A DNA stretch of 7,456 nucleotides from Promethearchaeota archaeon (GCA_019057775.1 JAHLWT010000199.1:1-7456), one strand, 5' to 3'; counted from the first letter of the stretch, positions 1-5,656 are shown. Notes: generated from the letters alone by a model not told the origin. Made by a program: numbers and translations.

Positions 1-1062
1 ACGGAAGGTTGTTTTCTGTATTCCCGGCACTGGAATCCTACTAACCATGTATTAGCCGGTGCCCTGGCTGCAATGGAAGGAACCGAAGCTGGTTGGGTTA
101 CCAGCTCCGGAATGGCTGCTATTACTTCGTCTATACTCCAGATTTGTAATTCAGGCGATCATATAGTTACAGCTATGACAACCTACGGAGGAACATATGC
201 ATTTTTTCAAAATTATTTGCCCAAGTTTAATATTGGTGTAAGCTTTGTAAATATTACCGATCTGGAGGCAGTTGAAAAGGCCATTCAATCAAATACCAAA
301 TTGATCTATACCGAAACCGTAACTAACCCTCTTTTGCAAATATCAGATATTCCTGCATTAGCAACCATCGCAAAAAAACACAGACTAAGACTAATGGTAG
401 ACAATACGTTTTCTCCCATGATCTTTACACCCTGCCAGCTTGGTGCCGATATCGTCGTTTACAGTCTTACAAAATTTATTAATGGAAAAAATGATTGTGT
501 TGCCGGTGCCATTTGCAGTACGGAAGAATTTATTAATTCACTGATCGATGTGAATAGTGGAACGGCAATGTTACTGGGTCCGGTCTTGGATCCGATTAAA
601 GCAGCCAGCATACATAAAAACCTGTTTACACTTCATATACGACTTGAAAAACACAGTAAAAACGCTATGTTTCTGGCCGGGAAATTCCTTGAGAATGAAT
701 TAAAGGTTATCTATCCCGGTCTTGAAAATCATCCCGGCCATAATCTCATGAAAAAGCTGATGAATGTTCAATTTGGTTTTGGAGGCATGATCGCATTGGA
801 TTTTGAAACAGCGGATAAGGTTGGTGAATTAATGGTAGCCATGCAGGAAAAAGGAGTGGGTTATCTTGCTGTAAGCCTTGGATATTTTAAATCATTATTC
901 TGCCATTCAGGATCCAGTACTTCATCTGAAGTGCCGGAAGACATCCAGAAAGAAATGGGCATGTCTAAAGGGCTAATTCGTTATTCGGTAGGATTGGATC
1001 CTGATATAGAGTTAACCTGGAATAAAATTGAAACCTGTCTGAAAGATGCAAAACTAATCTGA
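1..1062 (+). CDS. Cys/Met-metabolism PLP-dependent lyase, 5' end missing
   Basis: The reading frame is open from base 1, so the gene begins before the window; the first ATG seen (73-75) is internal. The 353 visible residues lack roughly the first 50 to 60 of a usual 400-residue protein of the trans-sulfuration family (methionine gamma-lyase, cystathionine gamma-synthase and gamma-lyase, fold type I). Visible landmarks are YSR near the start (19-27, phosphate binding from the partner subunit), GTEAGWVTSSGMAAI (PLP phosphate loop), VDNTF with the pyridine-nitrogen Asp at 400-402, SLTKF with the Schiff-base Lys at 472-474, and SSTSSE plus LIRYSVGLD near the C-terminus, whose Arg should bind the substrate carboxylate. 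The protein should be a soluble cytoplasmic tetramer acting on sulfur amino acids. The substrate is unsettled: the loop reads YGGT (184-195), not the YGCT of classical methionine gamma-lyases. It converges on the transporter genes with a 20-bp gap and has no evident functional link to them. Confidence 0.93.
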   Translation, partial: TEGCFLYSRHWNPTNHVLAGALAAMEGTEAGWVTSSGMAAITSSILQICNSGDHIVTAMTTYGGTYAFFQNYLPKFNIGVSFVNITDLEAVEKAIQSNTKLIYTETVTNPLLQISDIPALATIAKKHRLRLMVDNTFSPMIFTPCQLGADIVVYSLTKFINGKNDCVAGAICSTEEFINSLIDVNSGTAMLLGPVLDPIKAASIHKNLFTLHIRLEKHSKNAMFLAGKFLENELKVIYPGLENHPGHNLMKKLMNVQFGFGGMIALDFETADKVGELMVAMQEKGVGYLAVSLGYFKSLFCHSGSSTSSEVPEDIQKEMGMSKGLIRYSVGLDPDIELTWNKIETCLKDAKLI

Positions 1063-1082
1063 TACCTGCCTGGGTTTAGGAT

Positions 1083-2201
1083 TTAGGTGGTTTTACGGTA
1101 ACGCCATACAGCCAGTGAAAAAACAATAATTGCATAAACTAAAAGTGAAATAAACTCTTTTAAAATATCTGAAAATCCGGATCCTTTCAATATCACCATG
1201 CGAATCGCTCTCATAAAGTAAGCCAAAGGATTAATAATATTTATTTTTTGTGCCCAATCCGGCATTGTTTCAACAGGAGTGAATATTCCGCTCATAAGGA
1301 TAAATAGTATCATAAAGAAAAACGACACAAACATAACCTGTTGTTGCGTTTGAGAGATTGTTGAAATAAACAAACCTACACCCATAACCACCAGTAGATA
1401 AACCGAAGCAAATCCAAATAGTAATCCAACACTGCCCAGAACCGGAAGATTGAAAAACAATTTTCCGATAACCATTAAAAATGCCAGTTCGAAAAGAGCA
1501 ATTATCCAGAAAGGAACTAATTTTCCAATAATAAACTGATATTTCCGGATTGGTGTAACATTGATCTGTTCAAGGGTCCCTAATTCTTTTTCACGTACCA
1601 GATTTAGCGCAGAAAGAAACATCCCGATAATGGTTATAAGCAGTACCATAAGAGCCGGCAGCATAAATATCTTATAATTTAACCTGGGATTGTACCACAA
1701 CGAATAAGTTAGTTCAATATTTTGGAAATGATTTGTTCCTGTTGTTCCGATCCATTCAGAAATGATTTTCTGGTTAAACCCAGCTATAATAGCCTGGGTA
1801 TAACCATTGATCAAACCAGCAGAAATACCGTTAATGGCATCTATTAAGATCTGTATTTTAACAGAACTCTCACGAACCATGGCTCTTTCAAATCCTGAGG
1901 GAATATGAAGAATAATATCAACATTTCCGCGTCGTAATTCTTGTTCAGCCTCCTCAATAGACGTGGAGTAGTCTTTTAAAATATAAAAAGGAGAATGTTT
2001 GAAATTTTCAACTAATCGCCGCGAAGTTGATGATAAATCTTTATCCACCACAAAGAGCTCTATTTGTTTCATTTCTAATGTCGCAGCATGCAATAAAATA
2101 ACAAGCTGAACAATGGGTATAACAAATATAACAGGAAGCATCATTTTGTTCCTGAATATCTGTATGAATTCCTTCTGTATTAGAAATAAAATTGTTCGCA
2201 T
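1083..2201 (-). CDS. ABC-2 type permease 2, YbhR-like
   Basis: This is an inner-membrane permease subunit of a drug or small-molecule exporter, 372 residues long, a normal length for the ABC-2 family. An N-terminal amphipathic stretch (QKEFIQIFRNK, 9-19) leads into TM1 (about 21-40). A large extracytoplasmic domain follows (about 41-175). Five more hydrophobic segments lie at about 178-200, 226-250, 256-280, 287-310 and 346-366. REKELGTLEQINVTP (203-217) is the cytoplasmic coupling motif typical of YbhR/YbhS-type permeases, and SGIFTPVETMP (304-314) is the conserved loop before the last helix. The ATG at 2199-2201 is chosen because MRTILFLIQKEF matches the usual N-terminus. No Shine-Dalgarno site is seen; instead the start is preceded by heptamer repeats beginning 4 bp upstream. 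It probably forms a heterodimer with permease 1 (3112-4218), from which a 910-bp repeat-filled spacer separates it. Family is clear; substrate is unknown. Confidence 0.94.
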   Translation of the reverse strand: MRTILFLIQKEFIQIFRNKMMLPVIFVIPIVQLVILLHAATLEMKQIELFVVDKDLSSTSRRLVENFKHSPFYILKDYSTSIEEAEQELRRGNVDIILHIPSGFERAMVRESSVKIQILIDAINGISAGLINGYTQAIIAGFNQKIISEWIGTTGTNHFQNIELTYSLWYNPRLNYKIFMLPALMVLLITIIGMFLSALNLVREKELGTLEQINVTPIRKYQFIIGKLVPFWIIALFELAFLMVIGKLFFNLPVLGSVGLLFGFASVYLLVVMGVGLFISTISQTQQQVMFVSFFFMILFILMSGIFTPVETMPDWAQKINIINPLAYFMRAIRMVILKGSGFSDILKEFISLLVYAIIVFSLAVWRYRKTT

Positions 2202-2205
2202 GGAT

Positions 2206-2240
2206 TGGTTTCTGGTTACTGGTTACTGGTTTTTTGGTAC
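2206..2240. repeat. Heptanucleotide array next to permease 2 start codon
   Basis: On the plus strand five consecutive 7-nt units are TGGTTTC, then TGGTTAC twice, then TGGTTTT, then the diverged TTGGTAC. Read on the coding strand the units are versions of GTAACCA, and the array ends 4 bp before the ATG of permease 2. It therefore fills the place where a ribosome binding site would normally lie. Confidence 0.8.
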
Positions 2241-2298
2241 TTCTGCTTATTCCAAGCTCTCCCTGCTACTGATCTCTATATTTACTATCGGCTATTTT

Positions 2299-2566
2299 CG
2301 CCGGATAAAACGACTGTAACACTAATCATAACCGGTAGTTCCGGCACTTTTTCATTATCCGCTTCTTTTCCCCGGGTGGCGCTTAGTTACTCACTCCCAC
2401 AAGCCTTCCCACCACCTGCTCGTGAAGTTTGGGTTATTACTCACTACGTTCGTGAGAACACTTCGTTTAGTTCACTTCGTTCATGAGATCACTTCGTTAA
2501 GTTCGCCAAACGTTCGCTTACCCGGGGTTATTGTTGTTTTACCCCTCCGGGGTAATTACTCCTGTA
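2299..2566. repeat. Dispersed spacer module, copy A (interrupted)
   Basis: Homologous to 5029-5189 in the same orientation. The left block (2299-2341) matches 5029-5071 at about 37 of 43 bases by eye. The right block, from CGCTTACCCGGGG (2515) to CTGTA (2566), is nearly identical to its counterpart. Within the right block TTACCCC, loop TCC, GGGGTAA (2539-2555) forms a hairpin. A second inverted repeat, CCCCGGGT (from 2370) with ACCCGGGG (to 2526), has its arms pulled apart here by a 131-bp insertion (2384-2514). Both hairpins lack a following T-run, so they do not look like intrinsic terminators. No open frame spans the module. Confidence 0.85.
2384..2514. repeat. 131-bp insertion inside module copy A
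   Basis: Absent from copy B, where a single C (5136) stands in its place. It contains GTTACTCACTCCCACAAGC (2386-2404), which recurs at 5387-5405 in the other spacer with 17 of 19 bases identical. It also has a small hairpin CTCAC, loop TACGTTC, GTGAG (2440-2456), and three copies of CACTTCGTT at 2459-2467, 2473-2481 and 2490-2498. There are no transposase remnants and no recognisable target duplication. Confidence 0.7.
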
Positions 2567-2644
2567 CAATTTCGTTGGCTTGCAGACATCGAACCAGAGA
2601 CTTTTCACGAGTAAACTTTTGTCATTCCTGTCCACCACTAAACT

Positions 2645-2670
2645 CTGCCAGGTCTATCAAACCCTGGCAG
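2645..2670. repeat. CTGCCAGG hairpin
   Basis: CTGCCAGG (2645-2652) and CCTGGCAG (2663-2670) form a perfect 8-bp stem with a 10-nt loop. A partial third copy, GCCAGGTCTATTTCC, begins at about 2692. The same stem word recurs in the other spacer at 5449-5496, where the loop carries additional sequence. Confidence 0.75.
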
Positions 2671-2700
2671 GTTATTTCCAGCTCAAACGTCGCCAGGTCT

Positions 2701-2732
2701 ATTTCCAGCCGAATACAATTCGGCTCTACATT
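2701..2732. repeat. 32-bp hairpin unit, copy A
   Basis: 31 of 32 bases match 5600-5631, in the same orientation. The core is a 19-nt hairpin, AGCCGAAT, loop ACA, ATTCGGCT (2707-2725), followed on the plus strand by CTACA; on the minus strand it reads TGTAG and then the hairpin. The only difference from copy B is in the loop (ACA against ATA), so the stem is untouched. Confidence 0.9.
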
Positions 2733-2737
2733 AAATG

Positions 2738-2758
2738 GTTTATAGTTTTTAGTTCAAT
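2738..2758. repeat. GTT-phased heptamers
   Basis: Three consecutive 7-nt units are GTTTATA, GTTTTTA and GTTCAAT. The 13-mer GTTTTTAGTTCAA (2745-2757) recurs exactly at 4968-4980, next to the start codon of ATPase 2, where the same 7-nt phase is kept. Confidence 0.6.
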
Positions 2759-2941
2759 TCATCCTTCATCGTTCAGTTCATCTTTCCCCTCGCCCCAAGC
2801 TCCATCCCTGCTGCCTCTTTTCCCTGCTTCCTGCTAATTCACAATTCAAAATCCGAAATTTCTTACCCTTTCTCCCAATCTCTCAGTCACTTTTGCTCTA
2901 CGGTCTTTGCCACATGCCCCTTGCTCTATCTGAAATAAAAT

Positions 2942-2965
2942 GACGAACCGGAGCTTCGTCCTACT
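2942..2965. repeat. GTAG-flanked 19-nt hairpin
   Basis: GACGAA, loop CCGGAGC, TTCGTC (2942-2960) is a 19-nt hairpin followed by CTACT. The trailing sequence CTACTTTTCGCCCC (2961-2974) resembles CTACATTTCGGCCC after the hairpin at 5606-5624, with 12 of 14 bases identical, although the stems are unrelated. This points to a shared family with a variable stem. Confidence 0.65.
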
Positions 2966-3002
2966 TTTCGCCCCTTCTGCTCTTAGACTTTTATCTTTAT
3001 TC

Positions 3003-3030
3003 ATTTGACATTTGACGTCTGATATTTGAC
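3003..3030. repeat. ATTTGAC heptamer array
   Basis: Four 7-nt units in phase: ATTTGAC twice, then GTCTGAT, then ATTTGAC. The total of 28 bp equals the length of the arrays at 4954-4981 and 5657-5684, although the unit sequence differs. Confidence 0.75.
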
Positions 3031-3048
3031 ATCAATTCCTCAACCTCT

Positions 3049-3108
3049 CAACCTCAACCTCAACCTTAACCTTATTCCTGCCACTGCTACTGCAACTTCC
3101 ACCTTTAC
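3049..3108. repeat. Hexamer array running up to permease 1 stop
   Basis: Ten units keep a 6-nt phase: CAACCT three times, TAACCT, TATTCC, TGCCAC, TGCTAC, TGCAAC, TTCCAC, CTTTAC. An extra CAACCT lies just to the left (3041-3046). The array stops 3 bp from the stop codon of permease 1 (3112-3114), so that gene's 3' end directly meets the repeat tract. The right half is much more diverged than the left. Confidence 0.7.
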
Positions 3109-3111
3109 CTT

Positions 3112-4218
3112 TTACTCCAATCGTATTTTAAAGTTCTTTATACTTAATCCTACAAAAAACAGAATCATAAGAAACAAAATCAAAGTTTCTTTCCAAATGT
3201 AAATAAACCCGTTACCCTTTAACATAATACTCTTTATGATAATAATAAACCATCTTGGTGGCATCAAAGCACTGAACCATTGCAAAATATCAGGCATGTT
3301 TTCTATGGGGAAAATAAACCCTGATAACAGGATGGTTGGCAACATCAAGGAAAAAAGAGATATAAACATGGCCATTTGCTGGGTTTTTGCAATGGTTGAA
3401 ATCCAAAGTCCAATGGATAATGCCAGAAAAATATATAATATGCTTTCAGCCATTAGCAAAACAACGCTTCCTGCAACCGGAACATGGAAAACAAAATTCC
3501 CTAGCAGAATAATGGTGACTGCATTGATAAAAGACAGGACAATATAGGGTGTGACTTTCCCAAGCACAATCTGAATGGGTTTGAGGGGAGATGCCAAAAG
3601 AACCTCCATTGTACCCAGTTCTTTTTCCCGTGCAATGGAAATAGATGTCATCATTGCTGAAATTAAAACCAGGATCATAGCCATGATACCCGGCACAAAC
3701 ATATAAACACCTTTCATCTCCTCGTTATACATCATCCTGGTCTCCGGTATAATTTGCATGGGCATTTTGTCCATACGCATTTTTTGGAAAAGGTAACTAC
3801 GAATAATAGCCGAGGTATATTGTACAATAAGATTAGCCGTATTAGCGTCTGAAGCATCAGCCAGTATTTGTATCCCTGCTGTTCCTTCTTTTTCCAGTTT
3901 CTTTGCAAAATCCGGTTCAAAAATGATTATTTCCTTCACATTTCCCTCCTTAAATATGCTTTCAACATCATTTATATTTGATAGAGTCCTGTCGAGAATA
4001 AAAAAGCCGGAGGAACAAATTTTATCTGTTATTTCCCTGGTTACATGATCTTTTGACTGATCGTATATAGCAATGCGGATATCTTTCAATTCATTGGTCA
4101 CGATATAACCAAAAAGCAGTATTTGAGCCACGGGCATACCAAATAATATCAGCATGGTACGCACATCCCGGAATATGTGGAAGAATTCTTTCTTGACAAA
4201 TCCGATAAACCGTTTCAC
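3112..4218 (-). CDS. ABC-2 type permease 1, YbhS-like
   Basis: An inner-membrane permease of 368 residues, paralogous to permease 2 in layout. TM1 lies at about 21-41, the extracytoplasmic domain at about 42-170 (including QILADASDANTANLI, a segment typical of this family), and further hydrophobic segments at about 173-195, 222-243, 249-275, 283-305 and 342-360. The coupling motif REKELGTMEVLLASPL spans 197-212, and SGFIFPIENMP spans 299-309. The start is GTG (4216-4218): the frame has no better ATG near it, and the N-terminus (KRFIGFVKKEFFHIFRD) fits the family. The ATPase 2 stop lies only 9 bp upstream, so the two genes are likely translationally coupled. It should pair with permease 2 to form the membrane channel powered by the two ATPases. 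The 3' end runs straight into hexamer repeats. The transported compound cannot be told from sequence; YbhS/YbhR relatives are described as multidrug exporters. Confidence 0.95.
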   Translation of the reverse strand: MKRFIGFVKKEFFHIFRDVRTMLILFGMPVAQILLFGYIVTNELKDIRIAIYDQSKDHVTREITDKICSSGFFILDRTLSNINDVESIFKEGNVKEIIIFEPDFAKKLEKEGTAGIQILADASDANTANLIVQYTSAIIRSYLFQKMRMDKMPMQIIPETRMMYNEEMKGVYMFVPGIMAMILVLISAMMTSISIAREKELGTMEVLLASPLKPIQIVLGKVTPYIVLSFINAVTIILLGNFVFHVPVAGSVVLLMAESILYIFLALSIGLWISTIAKTQQMAMFISLFSLMLPTILLSGFIFPIENMPDILQWFSALMPPRWFIIIIKSIMLKGNGFIYIWKETLILFLMILFFVGLSIKNFKIRLE

Positions 4219-4227
4219 TTGTAATGT

Positions 4228-4953
4228 TTATGCACGTGCAATTTTCAGAAACACCTCATTCATGTCTTCAGCATCATATCTTAATTTTAACTTTTGCGGA
4301 GTATCCAGCGCTTCAATTCTCCCATCCACCATTATAGATACCCTGTCACAATATTCTGCTTCGTCCATATAATGTGTTGTTACAAATATGGTTATACCAT
4401 TAAAAGAGGCCTCGTAAATCAAATCCCAAAATTGCCGCCGGGTTATTGGGTCAACCCCACTTGTGGGTTCATCCAGGAAAACCAACTTAGGATCATGAAT
4501 AATAGCAATTGAAAAAGCCAACTTTTGTTTCCATCCAAGAGGGAAGGAAGATATCAACATATCCCTGGCATGTTTCAATCGCAGTTTCTCCATCAATTCA
4601 TCAGCCCGCTTTCTGATAGTCCTTCGGGATAATCCGTATATTCCCCCAAATAAACGGATATTCTCATACATGGTAATGTCCTCATACAACGAAAACTTCT
4701 GACTCATATAACCTATATTTCTCTTGATTTTTTCCGTTTCGGTGTAAACATCATAACCTGCCACGGAAATTTCTCCTGAAGTGGGCGAGGACAAACCACA
4801 TAGAATTCTCATAGTTGTAGTTTTACCGGCACCATTAGCCCCAAGGAAGCCAAATATTTCACCACTTAATACCTGAAAAGTAAGGTTATCATTGGCTACA
4901 AAGTTTCCGAATTTCTTAGTCAGATTTTTTGCTTCAATTACAACTTGTGGCAT
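4228..4953 (-). CDS. ABC transporter ATPase 2 (YbhF C-terminal-half type)
   Basis: A cytoplasmic nucleotide-binding subunit of 241 residues, the size of one ABC domain. Visible motifs are aromatic A-loop F15, Walker A GANGAGKT (38-45), Q-loop Q85 in GYMSQKFS, Walker B LVFLDEP (157-163), D-loop SGVD (165-168) and H-loop His194 in TTHYMDEA. The signature is not LSGGQ but FPLGWKQ (137-143, bases 4525-4545), the form I associate with the second ABC domain of YbhF-like proteins. It probably pairs with ATPase 1 (5667-6593); together they would equal one YbhF. The ATG at 4951-4953 gives the expected N-terminus MPQVVIEAKNLTKKFG. No Shine-Dalgarno site is present; the 28 bp upstream are GTT-phased heptamers. 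Permease 1 follows after 9 bp. Upstream, a 713-bp repeat spacer separates it from ATPase 1. Confidence 0.96.
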   Translation of the reverse strand: MPQVVIEAKNLTKKFGNFVANDNLTFQVLSGEIFGFLGANGAGKTTTMRILCGLSSPTSGEISVAGYDVYTETEKIKRNIGYMSQKFSLYEDITMYENIRLFGGIYGLSRRTIRKRADELMEKLRLKHARDMLISSFPLGWKQKLAFSIAIIHDPKLVFLDEPTSGVDPITRRQFWDLIYEASFNGITIFVTTHYMDEAEYCDRVSIMVDGRIEALDTPQKLKLRYDAEDMNEVFLKIARA

Positions 4954-4981
4954 GTTTAAAGTTTTCGGTTTTTAGTTCAAG
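4954..4981. repeat. GTT-phased heptamers abutting ATPase 2 start
   Basis: Four 7-nt units GTTTAAA, GTTTTCG, GTTTTTA and GTTCAAG lie directly against the ATG of ATPase 2. On the coding strand each unit ends in AAC, the last being TTTAAAC before ATG. The last two units share 13 bases with 2745-2757. Units are diverged, so the periodicity is suggestive and not strict; A-rich leaders are also common in Bacteroidota and could give part of the pattern. Confidence 0.5.
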
Positions 4982-5028
4982 TATCCAGCAACCAGTATTA
5001 TGCTCCTTTTGCATGGGCTGTAATCTTG

Positions 5029-5189
5029 CGCCGGATGAAACGGTTGTAACACTAATTAAAACCGGCAGTTCCTCCCAAAGGGATGCCTCCGGCAGGCACT
5101 TTTTCTTTATACGTTCATTTTCCCCGGGTTGCGCTCCGCTTACCCGGGGGCTATTGTTGTTTTACCCCTCCGGGGTAATTACTCTTGTA
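5029..5189. repeat. Dispersed spacer module, copy B
   Basis: The compact copy of the module at 2299-2566, same orientation. It has two intact hairpins: CCCCGGGT (5122-5129) with ACCCGGGG (5142-5149), and TTACCCC, loop TCC, GGGGTAA (5162-5178). Relative to copy A it carries an extra 22 bp (5073-5094) and lacks the 131-bp insertion. The GTAACACTAAT and GTTGTTTTACCCCTCC segments are identical in both copies. No ORF spans it and no T-run follows the hairpins. Confidence 0.85.
5073..5095. repeat. 23-nt micro-element, copy 1 (inverted)
   Basis: Its reverse complement matches 5462-5484 at 20 of 23 bases, sharing the core AGGCATCCCTTYGGGA. It overlaps the 22-bp extra segment that copy A of the module lacks, which suggests a small mobile or copied piece nested inside the larger repeat. 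Confidence 0.65.
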
Positions 5190-5220
5190 TACTTTTTTCG
5201 GCATAAAAAAAGCACTGATT

Positions 5221-5249
5221 ATTGCGATCCGCCTAGGCGGAGAAGCAAT
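5221..5249. repeat. Palindromic hairpin with TCCGCCTAGGCGGA core
   Basis: A perfect 14-bp palindrome TCCGCCTAGGCGGA (5228-5241) sits inside ATTGC (5221-5225) and GCAAT (5245-5249), separated by a 2/3-nt internal loop. On the minus strand a run of seven T follows (5205-5211), but 9 nt past the stem, so a terminator role for ATPase 1 is only a weak possibility. Confidence 0.7.
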
Positions 5250-5315
5250 CTGTAAAGGGTTATCGTGAGCTTATAACAGTCTTTCTATTTTGGCGCATTG
5301 CTGAATCTTAAGCAG

Positions 5316-5343
5316 TTTGCTTCGTCACTCCGTTCCTCGCAAA
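5316..5343. repeat. TTTGC...GCAAA inverted repeat
   Basis: TTTGC (5316-5320) and GCAAA (5339-5343) flank CTTCGTCACTCCGTTCCTC-like sequence. The ttgcttcgtc...gttcctcgcaa wording resembles a dispersed repeat I associate with Bacteroidota intergenic regions; that resemblance is from memory and unchecked. The 5-bp stem alone is weak evidence of structure. Confidence 0.45.
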
Positions 5344-5447
5344 TTCGTTTCTTTATTAGTTTTATCCGTTTGTCGCCCCTACTCTCGTTACTCGTTCCCA
5401 CAAGCTAACACACAAACCACTTGAACCTCAACCTTTCCTTCCCAGAC

Positions 5448-5497
5448 CCTGCCAGGTTTTCCTGCCACAGGCATCCCTTCGGGAAAACACTGGCAGG
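5448..5497. repeat. Long bulged hairpin with nested element
   Basis: CCTGCCAG (5448-5455) pairs with CTGGCAGG (5490-5497), and GTTTTCC (5456-5462) pairs with GGAAAAC (5482-5488), giving 15 bp with a single bulged A (5489). The loop holds the 23-nt micro-element, which overlaps the inner stem (5462-5484). The outer stem is the same CTGCCAG word as the hairpin at 2645-2670. Confidence 0.75.
5462..5484. repeat. 23-nt micro-element, copy 2
   Basis: The partner of 5073-5095 in opposite orientation, 20 of 23 bases identical. Here it lies in the loop of the CTGCCAG hairpin; the related hairpin at 2645-2670 has a plain 10-nt loop without it. Confidence 0.65.
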
Positions 5498-5523
5498 TCT
5501 CTCCCTCTGAATAACCAGCTAAT

Positions 5524-5547
5524 AACGACTCGGAGAGTCGTTCTACA
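5524..5547. repeat. GTAG-flanked 19-nt hairpin
   Basis: AACGACT, loop CGGAG, AGTCGTT (5524-5542) is a perfect 7-bp stem in a 19-nt unit followed by CTACA; on the minus strand, TGTAG precedes the hairpin. It has the same total length and flank as the hairpins at 2707-2725, 2942-2960 and 5606-5624. The loop CGGAG is also present in the 2942 unit. Confidence 0.75.
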
Positions 5548-5599
5548 ATCCCGTCCTCAGCGCCCTGCTCTCCGCTCTTCACCCTTTGTTCGTTTTGCC

Positions 5600-5631
5600 A
5601 TTTCCAGCCGAATATAATTCGGCTCTACATT
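5600..5631. repeat. 32-bp hairpin unit, copy B
   Basis: The core is AGCCGAAT, loop ATA, ATTCGGCT (5606-5624), followed by CTACA. It matches 2701-2732 except for one loop base. It lies downstream (plus strand) of its module copy, the same order as in the other spacer. Confidence 0.9.
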
Positions 5632-5656
5632 TCGGCCCAAGCTCTCCGCCACATCT

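Larger units (their letters stand above)
2202..3111. other. 910-bp repeat-mosaic spacer between permease genes
   Basis: I find no credible coding region here: open frames are short, mostly on the plus strand, run through repeats, and encode low-complexity peptides rich in S, L, P and F. The plus strand is strongly pyrimidine-rich (for example 2759-2836), so the presumed minus-strand transcript would be purine-rich. From left to right it holds heptamers (2206-2240), module copy A (2299-2566) with a 131-bp insertion, a CTGCCAGG hairpin (2645-2670), a 32-bp hairpin unit (2701-2732), GTT heptamers (2738-2758), a GTAG-flanked hairpin (2942-2965), heptamers (3003-3030) and hexamers (3049-3108). I found no TAnnTTTG-type Bacteroidota promoter and no hairpin plus T-run terminator on the minus strand. 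Confidence 0.8.

Noticed and set aside
1063..1082. Shared terminator between the convergent lyase and permease 2 genes
   Set aside because: The 20-bp gap has no GC-rich stem or T-run; any terminator would have to lie inside the coding ends.
2384..2514. CRISPR-like array from the three CACTTCGTT copies
   Set aside because: Units are 9 nt, spacings 14 and 17 nt, only three copies, with no cas genes; this does not fit CRISPR.
2205..2837. Overlapping plus-strand open frames of 68 to 107 codons in the 910-bp spacer
   Set aside because: They run through repeats and hairpins, overlap one another in different frames, encode low-complexity peptides, and have no recognisable domain.
3732..3920. 62-codon minus-strand open frame inside permease 1
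   Set aside because: It is an out-of-frame shadow of a clearly conserved permease gene.
2299..5189. Insertion sequence or composite transposon
   Set aside because: No transposase or remnant, no clear terminal inverted repeats around the modules and no target duplication could be seen.
5205..5250. Intrinsic terminator after ATPase 1 (palindrome plus seven T on the minus strand)
   Set aside because: The T-run starts 9 nt beyond the stem and the hairpin resembles a dispersed repeat; kept only as a weak possibility.
4929..5255. 108-codon plus-strand open frame
   Set aside because: It starts inside ATPase 2 on the opposite strand and passes through module copy B and the palindrome; copy A has no equivalent intact frame.
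5388..5582. 64-codon minus-strand open frame in the ATPase spacer
   Set aside because: It is made of repeat pieces (bulged hairpin, GTAG hairpin, shared 19-mer); the peptide is rich in G and E, as expected from purine-rich sequence.
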